Assembly (NCBI GenBank): GCA_017507105.1
Contig: JAFWBM010000034.1
Span: 1-64,000, forward strand
DNA length: 64,000 nucleotides
Direction of reading: 5' to 3'
Source of the DNA: Bacteroidaceae bacterium
GTDB taxonomy: Bacteria > Bacteroidota > Bacteroidia > Bacteroidales > Bacteroidaceae
Positions 9,193-19,005 of the stretch are shown piece after piece (position 1 is the stretch's first letter; each line of letters starts with the position of its first letter). The notes beneath the pieces are model-generated. The model was not told where the DNA came from. It made no database searches and saw nothing but the letters and a program-made list of their open reading frames with translations. Position numbers and translations under genes: made by a program.

Positions 9193-9423
9193 TTATTTTC
9201 CTAGGAGCTTCTTGAAGTAACCTGAAAGCGTACCCTTATTTTGTGAATTTGGGCTAGATGAATCGTTGTATACTCTCTTTTCCGAGGGACACGCGGCTGC
9301 ACATTCTATAGCCTTTATGTCAGACTCAGTAGCGTTTCTGAAGTTCTTGAATTTTGCAGGGTAGACAAACACTGTAAGTGTAGGTGTCTGGTATTTGGTA
9401 AATTCGTAAATGAAGTGTGTCAT
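9193..9423 (-). CDS. Small conserved-looking hypothetical protein
   Basis: An open frame of 76 aa (MTHFIYEFTKYQTPTLTVFV at the N-terminus, GYFKKLLGK at the end). No signal peptide, transmembrane segment or known motif is seen; two nearby cysteines (IECAAACPSE) are the only notable residues. The composition looks protein-like rather than like antisense noise, and no other gene covers the gap between pgeF and nuoN. The ATG is only seven bases beyond the nuo terminator hairpin at 9431-9460, so its transcript must be read-through from nuo or start elsewhere. Function unknown; a non-coding interpretation remains possible. Confidence 0.45.
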   Translation of the reverse strand: MTHFIYEFTKYQTPTLTVFVYPAKFKNFRNATESDIKAIECAAACPSEKRVYNDSSSPNSQNKGTLSGYFKKLLGK

Positions 9424-9430
9424 ATAAAAA

Positions 9431-9460
9431 AATATGGATACCCCAAAAGGTATCCATATT
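9431..9460 (-). terminator. Intrinsic terminator of the nuo operon
   Basis: A perfect 12-bp stem (9431-9442 with 9449-9460, loop of six bases) lies 21 bases after the nuoN stop. On the minus strand it is followed by a run of T (complement of AAAAAA at about 9426-9430), giving the standard stem plus T-run layout. Confidence 0.88.
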
Positions 9461-9481
9461 TTGTCTCTATTTATTATGTTG

Positions 9482-10903
9482 TTATACCAATTTGTCGATA
9501 CTTGTGTAGATGAAGCTGCAAACTCCCAATAGAACTACACCAATCAGACATAATACAAGACTTATACGTGAGTAAGGATCACATTTTATCTCAGGTATGG
9601 GCGCTTCGTTAGGCTTTATATACATAGCCTTCACAATCAGCAGGTAGTAGTATAGAGAAATAACAGTGTTTATCAAAGCAATAAATACAAGTACCCAGAA
9701 TCCGGCATCAAAAGCACTCATAAAGATAAAGAATTTACTGAAGAATCCTGCAAAAGGAGGAATACCTGCCAATGAGAAGAGAGCCAATGTCATGAGTAAC
9801 GACAACTTGGGATTGGTCTTGTAGAGTCCGTTGCAGTGTGTACGTGTCAACTCTACATTCTCATTGTGGTGCTCTAGTGTCTCTATAATGCCGAATACGG
9901 CAAGGTTGGCAACAATATATACCAGGATATAATATACCATTGAGGTCATTCCCGATGCTGTACCGCTTATTACTGCGAGCATTATATATCCTGCTTGTGA
10001 TATACTGCTGAATGCCATGAAACGTTTAAGGTTGTTTTGCTTTATGGCAAATAGGTTGGCAATTGTGATGCTGGCAACAGTCATTATGTAGAGCATCATC
10101 TGCCACTCCTTAGTCATGGGAGCAAAAACCTTAGTAAGTATTATAAACATTGTAAATACAGCTGCGCCTTTAGAGATTACAGACAGGTATGCTGTAACTA
10201 CGGTGGGGGCACCTTGGTAGCTGTCGGCTGTCCATAGATGGAATGGAACAAGGGATATTTTAAATCCTAATCCTGCAGTGAACATAACCATTGCGAATAC
10301 CTGCATTGCACTACCATCTATCTTTGCTACCATATCGTCGAAGTAGAGAGTGCCTGTAGTACCATATAGGAACGATATTCCGTATAGCATTACTGCCGAT
10401 GCAAACATTGAACTTAATATATATTTTATTCCGGCCTCTGCCGAGTGGTGACGGTACTTGTCGAAAGCTACAAGACATGCCAATGGTAATGATGCAAGCT
10501 CCATTCCAATGAAGAAGAGCAGGAAGTGGCGTGCGCTCATCATGAAGTACATACCTACAAGTGTGCTAAGCAGTAGAATGAAAAATTCACCCTGCTTGTA
10601 GTACGAGTGTGTGTTGCGTAGCCATTTGTGCGATTGCAATATAACAAGCAAACTACCGAATGTAAGCATGGCTTTCATGAATGATGTAATGCTGTTGTTG
10701 TGATACATGCCACCGAAGAGGGTCTGTTCCCCATCGCAGCAGCTAAGGCATACGGCAATCTGTGCCAGCATAAGGAGCGAAGTCATTATGTGGAATATGC
10801 GACGTCTGTGCCCTGTCGCAACAAGGTCGAAAATAAATATCAGAACGAAAACTGCCAACAGGCTTATTTCGGGTAGCATCGAGAAGAATTCAAGATAATT
10901 CAT
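9482..10903 (-). CDS. nuoN: NADH-quinone oxidoreductase-type complex I subunit N
   Basis: A 473-aa antiporter-like membrane subunit of complex I with about 14 hydrophobic segments. Conserved features include the proton-channel stretch ISLVPFHLWTADSYQGAPT with its following SVISKGAA, and FSLAGIPPFAGFFSKFFIF. It forms one of the three proton-pumping modules of the membrane arm next to NuoM and NuoK. It is the last gene of the nuo operon, 41 bases after nuoM, and is followed by an intrinsic terminator. Nothing is missing compared with the family. Confidence 0.95.
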   Translation of the reverse strand: MNYLEFFSMLPEISLLAVFVLIFIFDLVATGHRRRIFHIMTSLLMLAQIAVCLSCCDGEQTLFGGMYHNNSITSFMKAMLTFGSLLVILQSHKWLRNTHSYYKQGEFFILLLSTLVGMYFMMSARHFLLFFIGMELASLPLACLVAFDKYRHHSAEAGIKYILSSMFASAVMLYGISFLYGTTGTLYFDDMVAKIDGSAMQVFAMVMFTAGLGFKISLVPFHLWTADSYQGAPTVVTAYLSVISKGAAVFTMFIILTKVFAPMTKEWQMMLYIMTVASITIANLFAIKQNNLKRFMAFSSISQAGYIMLAVISGTASGMTSMVYYILVYIVANLAVFGIIETLEHHNENVELTRTHCNGLYKTNPKLSLLMTLALFSLAGIPPFAGFFSKFFIFMSAFDAGFWVLVFIALINTVISLYYYLLIVKAMYIKPNEAPIPEIKCDPYSRISLVLCLIGVVLLGVCSFIYTSIDKLV

Positions 10904-10944
10904 ATTTCTTTATATTGAATTGTTTGTGTATTATATTTCTTGCC

Positions 10945-12429
10945 TTATGGCATGAGGTTTGCTATAATGTCGCTCACTCCGTTGTTTATAAGGTCACTTA
11001 CCCATAAAGGTGCAATTCCGAGCGCAGCAATACATGCAACAAGGCATATTACGGTAAAACGCTCGTCCCAGCTGGCATCGCTAAGTCTCTTATGCTCCTC
11101 GTTTATAGGTTCACCATACAGTATCTTGCCTACTACACGCAAGATATATACTGCTGTAATGACTATACTTGTGCATGCTATTATGGTTACAACACGGTGG
11201 AATGTATCGTCAACCATGAATGAGCCTACAAATATTGTCATCTCAGCAATGAAACCACTGAATCCGGGCAGACCCAGATTGGCAAGTCCTGCTATGACGT
11301 AACCAACAGCAAGGAATGGCATAATCTTCATTAATCCTTGTAACTCGCGTATGTCGCGAGTGTGTGTACGTCCGTATATCATACCTATCAGTGCAAAGAA
11401 GAGTGCTGTCATAAGACCATGTGACAACATCTGCAGGATGGCACCTGTACACGAGGTTTGTGTCATCATGAGCAGTGCAAAGAGAACAAGACCACAGTGG
11501 CTTACCGACGAGTAGGCGTTGATATATTTAAGGTCGGTCTGGCTTATTGCACTCAGTGCGCCATATACAACGCTTATGGTTGTAAGTATTATGAATATCC
11601 ATGCAAGGTCATTGGCTGCTTGTGGCATAAGATACATTGCAATGCGGAAACAGCCATATCCTCCAAGTTTCATCAAAACACCGGCATGAAGCATAGAAAC
11701 CGATGTAGGTGCACTTGCGTGACCATCGGGGCTCCAAGTGTGGAATGGGAACAATGCTCCCAATACTCCGAAACCAACAAAAGTCATGGGGAAGAATATA
11801 TACTGCAGATTGGTGTCGATATTGTTCATTGCAGCAATCTCATGGATATTCATTGTTGTGGCACCACTGCCGAAATATATTCCCAATATACCCATGAGAA
11901 GGAATGCCGATCCACCCATGAGCATGAGTGTAAGTTTCATTGCAGAATATTCTTTCTTTCCACTGCCCCATACTCCGATGAGCAGATACATGGGTATGAG
12001 CGCTGTTTCGTAGAACATGAACATTGCGAACATGTCGGTGGTAATGAAGAAACCGTATACACCCAGCGAAAGTAGCATATACCATAAGAAGAACTCTTTG
12101 GGCTGTGGTTTGATGTTCCATGATGCAAAGGTTCCTGTAAATACGATTATTGATGATAACAGAATCATAACTACCGAGATTCCGTCAACACCGATAGAGT
12201 AGTTTATGTTCAGTGCAGGATACCAGCACCATGAGTCTGTGTACAACTGCGCAGCCGAAACACCGGCACTACGCTGTGCTATAAAATCAACGGTAAGATA
12301 TACCGACAAGGCCAGCAGCATTGTAGAGCCGACTACCATTACTGTACGTATCTGTTTGATGTTACGGCTCAACCATAAAGCCAGAAGCATCACTAAGGGA
12401 ATTAATACAAATAGATTCAGGATATTCAT
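10945..12429 (-). CDS. nuoM: Complex I membrane subunit M
   Basis: A 494-aa polytopic antiporter-like subunit. Family signatures are ALFPFHTWSPDGHASAPTSV with SMLHAGVLMKLGGYG (the lysine of the proton channel) and LGLPGFSGFIAEMTIFVG. The N-terminus has the key glutamate segment MFYETALIPMYLLIG. It lies between nuoL (30 bases upstream) and nuoN. The order L-M-N at the 3' end of the operon is universal. Confidence 0.95.
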   Translation of the reverse strand: MNILNLFVLIPLVMLLALWLSRNIKQIRTVMVVGSTMLLALSVYLTVDFIAQRSAGVSAAQLYTDSWCWYPALNINYSIGVDGISVVMILLSSIIVFTGTFASWNIKPQPKEFFLWYMLLSLGVYGFFITTDMFAMFMFYETALIPMYLLIGVWGSGKKEYSAMKLTLMLMGGSAFLLMGILGIYFGSGATTMNIHEIAAMNNIDTNLQYIFFPMTFVGFGVLGALFPFHTWSPDGHASAPTSVSMLHAGVLMKLGGYGCFRIAMYLMPQAANDLAWIFIILTTISVVYGALSAISQTDLKYINAYSSVSHCGLVLFALLMMTQTSCTGAILQMLSHGLMTALFFALIGMIYGRTHTRDIRELQGLMKIMPFLAVGYVIAGLANLGLPGFSGFIAEMTIFVGSFMVDDTFHRVVTIIACTSIVITAVYILRVVGKILYGEPINEEHKRLSDASWDERFTVICLVACIAALGIAPLWVSDLINNGVSDIIANLMP

Positions 12430-12459
12430 TGTTCTATTCTTATTCTGGTGTTGGAGATA

Positions 12460-14403
12460 TTATGCAAAAACTATCAATGCTGTAAGTATGACAAGTGCTC
12501 CGCCAAGGAACCACATACTGTAGCTCTGTACGTTGCCACTCTGAATGGGACGTACTACGTCACCTATCTTTTGTGTCACTGTTGCCAACATATCCATTGT
12601 TCCATCAATTATATGTCTGTCGAACCATGCAATAGGACGGCTTATGCAGTTGAATATTATTCTCTTGGTAACGAACAGCCATAACTCATCCATATAGAAC
12701 CTGTGGTATGCAGCCTCTATGATGTTGCTCATGTTGTGGTTGATGGCATTTGTTATAGGACTATTACCCTTGATGTACATTATGGTTGCCATAAATATAC
12801 CGGATATAGCGAGTACCACACTTATAGTGGCAACATTCCAGTCAAGATGTATGTCGTATAAATGTCCGTTGCTGCTTACAAAATGTCCGAAAGGAATAAA
12901 ACCTGCAAATAGGGTAATAACAGCGAGTATAATGAGCGGAATTGTCATTGTTGCAGGCGCCTCATGGGGCTTATGGGGTTTTTTATCCAATGTTCCGGCA
13001 TTGTATTGTGACAACTGCTCTTCGTAATGGCTCTTGCCCCAAAATATTAGGTAATATAGACGGAACATATAGAATGCTGTGAGTGCAGCAACTATACTCA
13101 TGAATATTCCCATCATGGTGGAGTAGCTATAGCATGCAACCAGTATCTCGTCCTTACTGAAGAAACCACTGAAAGGAGGTATTCCTGCTATGGCAAGACA
13201 TGCAATAAGGAATGTTATATGTGTTATAGGCATATACTTACGCAATCCTCCCATATGGCATTTCTCATTACTATGAACGGCATGAATTATGGCTCCTGCA
13301 CCAAGGAACAGCAAACCTTTGAACATTGCATGTGTGAAAAGGTGGAACATTGATGCCATATAGCCCAGACCTCCTTCGTGGGGGTCGGTTGATGTGCATA
13401 CACCTAAAGCGACCATCATGAATGCAATCTGTGATATTGTCGAGAATGCGAGTACGCGTTTTATATCTGTCTGCACGCATGCTACTATTGCGGCATATAG
13501 TGCTGTGAAAGCTCCTACATATGCTATTATGTGCAGTGTCTCAGGTGCAAAGTCAATGAATATAGGGAACATTCTTGCTACAAGATAAACACCTGCAACC
13601 ACCATTGTAGCTGCGTGGATAAGTGCTGATACCGGTGTCGGGCCCTCCATCGCATCGGGCAGCCATATATGAAGGGGGAACATGGCACTCTTACCTGCTC
13701 CACCGACAAACATGAGTCCAAGAGCTATGGGGATAACCGCACCTGCAGATATGAGTACCGCCTCGCCGGGAGTGAATGAGTATGTGCCAGTGTAGAAACC
13801 ATACAGTAAGATTCCTATCAAGAAGAACAGGTCGGCAAAACGTGTGACTATAAATGCTTTTTTAGATGCAGCAATAGCTGCGGGTTTTGTGTAGTAGAAA
13901 CCAATTAGCAGATATGAGGATACTCCCACTAGTTCCCAAAATACATACATCTGGAATATATTGGTTGCTACAACCAATCCCAACATAGAGAAGGTGAATA
14001 GTGAGAGATATGCGTAGTAGCGCTGGAAACCCTTTTCGCCTTTCATGTAGCCTAGTGAATAGATATGTACCATAAGGCTTACGGTAGATATCACTATAAG
14101 CATCATAACAGAGATGGGATCGAGCATGATACCCATGTCAATGCTTAATGTTTCACCAAGGGGCAACCATTTGATGTTGTAGGGAGTAATGGTTTGGTAT
14201 ATACCATCCATGTTGCGCCCGGCACCGAAATATATGGCAGCTGTCGCATATGATAACAATGTTACACCTGCAAGAGTAATACTTCCAAGCAGACCGGCAA
14301 CCTTATGCGACATCTTCATCCCGCACAACCCCAAAACAACGAAACAGATAAGGGGAAGAGCCAATATAAGTATTGTGAAATCTAGTTGTTCCATCTGTAT
14401 CAA
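12460..14403 (-). CDS. nuoL: Complex I membrane subunit L
   Basis: A 647-aa distal antiporter-like subunit. It holds the conserved channel region KSAMFPLHIWLPDAMEGPTP followed by VSALIHAATMVVAGVYL, the glutamate region FWELVGVSSYLLIGFYY, and IPPFSGFFSKDEIL. The C-terminal part (from about residue 500), with long amphipathic and terminal hydrophobic segments, corresponds to the lateral helix that runs along the membrane arm. Its ATG overlaps the nuoK stop by four bases (14400-14403), so the two are translationally coupled. Confidence 0.95.
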   Translation of the reverse strand: MIQMEQLDFTILILALPLICFVVLGLCGMKMSHKVAGLLGSITLAGVTLLSYATAAIYFGAGRNMDGIYQTITPYNIKWLPLGETLSIDMGIMLDPISVMMLIVISTVSLMVHIYSLGYMKGEKGFQRYYAYLSLFTFSMLGLVVATNIFQMYVFWELVGVSSYLLIGFYYTKPAAIAASKKAFIVTRFADLFFLIGILLYGFYTGTYSFTPGEAVLISAGAVIPIALGLMFVGGAGKSAMFPLHIWLPDAMEGPTPVSALIHAATMVVAGVYLVARMFPIFIDFAPETLHIIAYVGAFTALYAAIVACVQTDIKRVLAFSTISQIAFMMVALGVCTSTDPHEGGLGYMASMFHLFTHAMFKGLLFLGAGAIIHAVHSNEKCHMGGLRKYMPITHITFLIACLAIAGIPPFSGFFSKDEILVACYSYSTMMGIFMSIVAALTAFYMFRLYYLIFWGKSHYEEQLSQYNAGTLDKKPHKPHEAPATMTIPLIILAVITLFAGFIPFGHFVSSNGHLYDIHLDWNVATISVVLAISGIFMATIMYIKGNSPITNAINHNMSNIIEAAYHRFYMDELWLFVTKRIIFNCISRPIAWFDRHIIDGTMDMLATVTQKIGDVVRPIQSGNVQSYSMWFLGGALVILTALIVFA

Positions 14404-14711
14404 TGTTTAAGTTCTATCATATTCTTAATATGTATCGATTTTGCGTTGCGGAATACATTTATTATTATAGCAATGGCAACGGCTGTTTCTGCTGCAGCTA
14501 TTCCAATTCCGAACATGGTAAAGAAGAAACCTTCGAGATGTTCGGGGTGGCAATATGCGTTGAATACCGCAAAGTTTATATCAACAGCATTCAGCATCAG
14601 TTCGGTGCTGATGAGCAGCGAGATAAGGTTACGTCGTGTAAAGAAACCGAATACTCCGATAAAGAAGAGTACGGTTGCAAGAACCAGATAAAATTCAGCA
14701 GGTACTATCAT
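14400..14711 (-). CDS. nuoK: Complex I membrane subunit K
   Basis: A 103-aa protein with three hydrophobic helices, the standard size. The helix with STELMLNAVDINFAVFNAY carries the conserved intramembrane glutamate. The protein sits between NuoJ and NuoN in the membrane arm. Its gene starts seven bases after nuoJ and overlaps nuoL by four bases. Confidence 0.95.
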   Translation of the reverse strand: MIVPAEFYLVLATVLFFIGVFGFFTRRNLISLLISTELMLNAVDINFAVFNAYCHPEHLEGFFFTMFGIGIAAAETAVAIAIIINVFRNAKSIHIKNMIELKH

Positions 14712-14718
14712 AGTGGTA

Positions 14719-15228
14719 TTATTTTTTACGTGCGATCATAATGGCGCCCACCATACAGGCAAGCAACAGTATACTCAGTACCTCGAACGAGAGTACGTAA
14801 TTGTGTTTCGCTGTTCCCATAAGTGCATTACCAAGTGTCTTCATGGTGACACCGTCAACAGTGAACTTATCGGTGACGAAATTGGTATTTGTTATAAGAT
14901 ATAGGGCAATACACATACCCGACATCGATGTCAGGATGCCGGCAAAATATCGGCGTTTCGAGGTGTGCGTGATATCTATGGTTCCCTTTCCTATAAGAAG
15001 GGCTGCAAAGATAAACAGGACGACAATACCGCCTGCATATACTATTATCTGTACTGCACCCAGGAAAGTGTAGTGTACCATGAAGTATAGACCTGCCGTA
15101 CCGAAAAGTACAAAAAGCAGATAGGTCACAGCACGCATTATTCTGCTGGTTGTTACTGCTGCAAAAGCTGTTGTTATCATCAGCAGCGACAGTCCTGTGA
15201 ATATCAGTAGGTTGGTTGAAAGTTCCAT
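14719..15228 (-). CDS. nuoJ: Complex I membrane subunit J
   Basis: A 169-aa membrane protein with five hydrophobic segments. The third helix, in VQIIVYAGGIVVLFIFAALL, carries the conserved tyrosine and the pi-bulge glycines of NuoJ/ND6. It links the quinone site to the antiporter modules. The gene lies five bases after nuoI and seven before nuoK, within the same operon. Confidence 0.94.
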   Translation of the reverse strand: MELSTNLLIFTGLSLLMITTAFAAVTTSRIMRAVTYLLFVLFGTAGLYFMVHYTFLGAVQIIVYAGGIVVLFIFAALLIGKGTIDITHTSKRRYFAGILTSMSGMCIALYLITNTNFVTDKFTVDGVTMKTLGNALMGTAKHNYVLSFEVLSILLLACMVGAIMIARKK

Positions 15229-15233
15229 ATCTG

Positions 15234-15680
15234 TTATTTGTTTAGCTTAATGATAAGTTTCTTACGATCAAAGACTGCATTCTCGAAATGATTATTGAAG
15301 GCAATAGCATCTTTGGGGCAAACATTTACACATATCTGGCAATACATGCAGCAGCCCAAGTCGTAGATGTATTCGTCAAGAACCTTCTTACTCTTGCCTG
15401 TCTCCTCATCTGTTACCATCTTGGTCTTGATGGTGATGGTTCCGTTTGGACAGTTGTTGGCACACAGACCGCACGCTATACATTTATTGTTCCCATTCTC
15501 GTCGAGAGGCATATAAAGCATTGCGCGATGTCTGTCCGATATCTTTTGTGTCTTTCTGTTCTCGGGGTATTGCTCTGTCACCTTGCGTGTGAAAAACTCC
15601 TTAAGAGTGGTCTTGAGACCTGTGAGCAACGATTTTATGGTGCAGAGTACTCTTCCTATGTATGTTTTGTTGAATTCCAT
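15234..15680 (-). CDS. nuoI: Complex I iron-sulfur subunit I
   Basis: A 148-aa protein carrying two [4Fe-4S] clusters (N6a and N6b). The ligands are C67, C70, C73 with C77 (CIACGLCANNCP) and C111, C114, C117 with C121 (CMYCQICVNVCP). The N-terminal amphipathic helix region (TIKSLLTGLKTTLKEFF) anchors it at the membrane. In 14-subunit complexes these clusters pass electrons from NuoG to NuoB. Here no nuoG is present, so NuoI is probably where an alternative donor such as ferredoxin or a flavodoxin docks (inference). Confidence 0.95.
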   Translation of the reverse strand: MEFNKTYIGRVLCTIKSLLTGLKTTLKEFFTRKVTEQYPENRKTQKISDRHRAMLYMPLDENGNNKCIACGLCANNCPNGTITIKTKMVTDEETGKSKKVLDEYIYDLGCCMYCQICVNVCPKDAIAFNNHFENAVFDRKKLIIKLNK

Positions 15681-15707
15681 ACCTATCTTGTTTTTCTTAC
15701 TTTTTTA

Positions 15708-16784
15708 TTAGAATGTCCATCCCATTACAACACATATTGTCATTATCAATAGGTTTACAAGTCCAATTGGCAACAGATATTTCCATTCCAATGAGACAAC
15801 CTGGTCGATACGCATACGTGGGAATGTCCAACGTACCCACATTAGCAACCAGATAACAAAGAATGTCTTGCCTAGGAACCAGATGCTGCCCGGAATGTAA
15901 TTCATTATATCGTTGAACATGTCGAAACCGGCAATGTGAAGTGGAGCCCATCCACCGAAAAATAGTGTTGAGGCTATTCCTGCTACAATAAAAAGATTCA
16001 TGAATTCTGCTACATAGAAGAATCCGAAGTGCATTCCGGAATATTCGGTATGGAAACCGGCTGTTAACTCCGACTCAGCCTCGGGGAGGTCGAATGGTGC
16101 GCGGTTTGTCTCGGCATTTCCTGCTATGAGATATATTATGAATGCAATGAATGCAGGTATATGTCCCTTGAATATAAACCATCCGTCGCGTTGTGCTTCC
16201 ACCAGCTCGCTGATTTGCATTGTGCCGCTGAGAACCACAATTACCAGGATGCACAGACCTATAGAGAGCTCGTAACTGATCATCTGTGCGCCGCTTCGTA
16301 CTGCTCCAATCATTGAGTATTTGTTGTTGCTACTCCATCCTGCAAGCAGAATTCCTAGCACTCCGAAAGATGATGCTGCCATTATGAAGAATACTCCTAT
16401 GTTGAAGTCAAGCACCTGAAGTCCGTCGGCAAAAGGCAGACAGCTGAAAGTTAGCACCGAACTCATCACTACGAGATATGGTGCAAGGTTATATAGCACT
16501 TTGTCGGAACGGTCGATGCTTATAATCTCTTTTATAAGCATCTTGAATACATCGGCAAATACTTGTAGAAGTCCCCAAGGACCTACGCGCATCGGACCTA
16601 AACGACATTGGAATGCTGCACATACCTTACGCTCCATGAATATCATAACTATTGCGAAAGCAACGTATGCAAGCACAGCGCATAATGCAACCAATATACA
16701 TTCTGTAACTATTGCTGCCTGTGCCGGCATTATAGAGTGCAAATATTGGTCTATAGCTGTTGTTATAGTATTGAAATCTAACAT
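15708..16784 (-). CDS. nuoH: Complex I membrane subunit H
   Basis: A 358-aa subunit with about eight to nine transmembrane helices that forms the quinone-binding cavity with NuoB and NuoD. Signatures are IFMERKVCAAFQCRLGPMRV near residue 50 and the loop NAETNRAPFDLPEAESELTA followed by GFHTEYSGMHFGFF. The gene lies 11 bases after nuoCD and 27 before nuoI. Confidence 0.96.
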   Translation of the reverse strand: MLDFNTITTAIDQYLHSIMPAQAAIVTECILVALCAVLAYVAFAIVMIFMERKVCAAFQCRLGPMRVGPWGLLQVFADVFKMLIKEIISIDRSDKVLYNLAPYLVVMSSVLTFSCLPFADGLQVLDFNIGVFFIMAASSFGVLGILLAGWSSNNKYSMIGAVRSGAQMISYELSIGLCILVIVVLSGTMQISELVEAQRDGWFIFKGHIPAFIAFIIYLIAGNAETNRAPFDLPEAESELTAGFHTEYSGMHFGFFYVAEFMNLFIVAGIASTLFFGGWAPLHIAGFDMFNDIMNYIPGSIWFLGKTFFVIWLLMWVRWTFPRMRIDQVVSLEWKYLLPIGLVNLLIMTICVVMGWTF

Positions 16785-16795
16785 ATCTGTTCTTT

Positions 16796-18361
16796 TTATC
16801 GGTCAATGTCGGGAATAACGTAGTCAAGTGTCGCACCTATTGCGATAAGGTCGGCAACCTTGGCTCCTTTCAGAATCTTATGCATGGCAGCTACCAGTGG
16901 CAGACCCATTGGACGGAATTTTATACGGTACGGAGATTTGTCGCCATGGCTCTCGATGAATACACCGAATTCACCACGTGAACCCTCTACTGATGCACTA
17001 TAGCGTCCCTCGGGTATACGTATGATAGGCTTGGTTTTAACTTTGTAGTCGCCATCGGGGATATTGTCAATCAACTGCTCTATTATATGTATCGATTCCA
17101 TTATCTCATCGAGACGTACAAGATAACGGTCGTAACAATCGCCGTTTGTATATAGAATCTCCTTGAAGTCAACCTTGTCATACAAAGCATAGGGATGGCG
17201 CTTGCGCACATCGCAGGCCCAGCCTGCAGCACGTCCGGTACCTCCTGTGCAACCGTATGATATAGCATCTTCACGTGATATTTTTCCTACACCTATCATA
17301 CGCTTGCGTGTGATAGTATTGTATGTAAATACATCGTTGTACTCTTTGATTTTCTCCTTCTGATATTTGCAATACTCTTTTACCTTATTTGCAAAATCGG
17401 GAGTAATGTCGGCCTGTACACCTCCTATAATATTATAGTTCTGTATAAGGCGTCCGCCTGTAACCTCCTCGAAAATATCGAGTATCTTTTCGCGGTCACG
17501 GAAACCATATATAAAAGTGGTAATGGCTCCAAGGTCCATTGCTGCACACGATAGGAAGAGCAGGTGCGAGTCTATGCGCTGCAACTCATCCATTATTGTA
17601 CGTATGTATTGTGTACGGTCTGTAATGTCGAGCCCTATAGCTTTCTCTATACACATACACAATGCATGGCGATTCTGGTGTGCGCTAAGGTAGTCGAGAC
17701 GGTCTGTGAAAGCCAATATCTGTGGATAGGTGAGTTTCTCGCTCAGTTTCTCTATACCTCGGTGTATGTATCCGCAGTGAACGTCTATCTTTCTTATCTC
17801 CTCGCCATCAAGTGCCAAACGGAAACGAAGCACTCCATGTGTTGCAGGGTGTTGAGGTCCGATGTTTATGATATATTGATCGCCGAAAATTTTGTTTGTC
17901 TGCTTTACAAATAGTTCACGTGCTGCATCCTCCTCTATCTCGGACTGACGCTGCAGGTCCTCGGGTACCTCGCTCTCCATTCTTATGGGGTTTATAGCCT
18001 CGCTCTCGTCATAGTCTTTGCGCAGAGGGTATCCTATCCAGTCGTTTCTGAGGTAGAGACGACGCATGTCGGGGTGTCCGGTGAATACTATTCCAAAGAA
18101 ATCATAAACTTCGCGCTCATAAAATTCGGCAACACTCCACAGGTCACATACAGATGGAATCTGTGGTTTCTCACGATCTGTACAGCGCACTGCTATCTGA
18201 ATATTCTCATGTGTGGAACTGTTCTCGAGGGCATATATGGCTCCAAGCCCCTCTTCGCCCCAGTCCATACCTATAATATCGCGTAAAAAGTCCATGCCGT
18301 TACGATGCAACTCTTCCATGCGTGGACGCAGTATTTCTAATTCTATGAATTCGGGACTCAT
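16796..18361 (-). CDS. nuoCD: Complex I fused subunits C and D
   Basis: A 521-aa fusion. Residues about 1-135 are NuoC (30-kDa family: SVAEFYEREVYDFFGIVFTG, then HPDMRRLYLRNDW). From about 165 on it is NuoD (49-kDa family), with NIGPQHPATHGVLRFRLALD, the HRGIEKLSE segment that carries the quinone-site histidine region, the GCTGGTGRAAGWACDVRK segment, and a C-terminus ending TLDYVIPDIDR. The C-D fusion is typical of Bacteroidota and enterobacteria. Its ATG overlaps the nuoB stop by four bases. Confidence 0.95.
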   Translation of the reverse strand: MSPEFIELEILRPRMEELHRNGMDFLRDIIGMDWGEEGLGAIYALENSSTHENIQIAVRCTDREKPQIPSVCDLWSVAEFYEREVYDFFGIVFTGHPDMRRLYLRNDWIGYPLRKDYDESEAINPIRMESEVPEDLQRQSEIEEDAARELFVKQTNKIFGDQYIINIGPQHPATHGVLRFRLALDGEEIRKIDVHCGYIHRGIEKLSEKLTYPQILAFTDRLDYLSAHQNRHALCMCIEKAIGLDITDRTQYIRTIMDELQRIDSHLLFLSCAAMDLGAITTFIYGFRDREKILDIFEEVTGGRLIQNYNIIGGVQADITPDFANKVKEYCKYQKEKIKEYNDVFTYNTITRKRMIGVGKISREDAISYGCTGGTGRAAGWACDVRKRHPYALYDKVDFKEILYTNGDCYDRYLVRLDEIMESIHIIEQLIDNIPDGDYKVKTKPIIRIPEGRYSASVEGSRGEFGVFIESHGDKSPYRIKFRPMGLPLVAAMHKILKGAKVADLIAIGATLDYVIPDIDR

Positions 18362-19005
18362 TTCTCTTCGGTATTTTCGTTTTGTGAAACAGGAACATTG
18401 GTAACTATTATCGGATCCGAAGGCATATTGCTACGGCTATATTTGCGATTCTTGTCACCAAAGAAATTCTCTACTTTTACTTTGCGTTGCAGCTGCATCA
18501 TTCCATACAGCATTGCCTCGGGACGTGGAGGGCATCCGGGAATATATACATCAACAGGTATAATTTTGTCTACACCGTTTAATACGTGATACGAGCCTTT
18601 GAACGGGCCTCCGCTTATAGCGCAACCTCCAACGGCTACAACATATTTAGGCTCGGCCATCTGGTCGTAGAGACGTTTCAGTACAGGTGCCATCTTATGT
18701 GTGATTGTTCCGGCAACCATTATAAGGTCGGCTTGTCGGGGCGAATTTCGTGTCACTTCAAATCCGAAACGTGCAAAATCGTAACGTGCTGCACCCACAG
18801 CCATGAACTCAATACCGCAACAGCTGGTTGCAAAGGTAAGCGACCACAAAGAGTTGCTGCGTCCCCAATTGATGAGGTCATCCAATTTACCCACAACAAC
18901 ATTAGTGCGCTCTTTGTTAAGCTCATTTATCAGAGCTTCGAGGGTCTCGTTATCTTTAAACTCCTCGTAAGGGATAGATTTAATAACAGGCTTTTTCATT
19001 TCCAT
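18358..19005 (-). CDS. nuoB: Complex I subunit B (cluster N2)
   Basis: A 215-aa subunit carrying the terminal [4Fe-4S] cluster N2, which reduces quinone. Its ligands are the tandem C62-C63 (ATSCCGIEF), C128 (GGCAISGGPF) and C158 (PGCPPRPEAM), all present. A short N-terminal and a hydrophilic C-terminal extension flank the core. It overlaps nuoA by ten bases and nuoCD by four, so the first three genes of the operon are tightly coupled. Confidence 0.96.
   Translation of the reverse strand: MEMKKPVIKSIPYEEFKDNETLEALINELNKERTNVVVGKLDDLINWGRSNSLWSLTFATSCCGIEFMAVGAARYDFARFGFEVTRNSPRQADLIMVAGTITHKMAPVLKRLYDQMAEPKYVVAVGGCAISGGPFKGSYHVLNGVDKIIPVDVYIPGCPPRPEAMLYGMMQLQRKVKVENFFGDKNRKYSRSNMPSDPIIVTNVPVSQNENTEEK

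Noticed and set aside
11458-12075. 205-aa plus-strand frame inside nuoM, with many Cys and His residues
   Set aside because: It is entirely antisense to the intact nuoM gene; its Cys/His richness follows from the codon pattern of the opposite strand. No independent start signal is seen.
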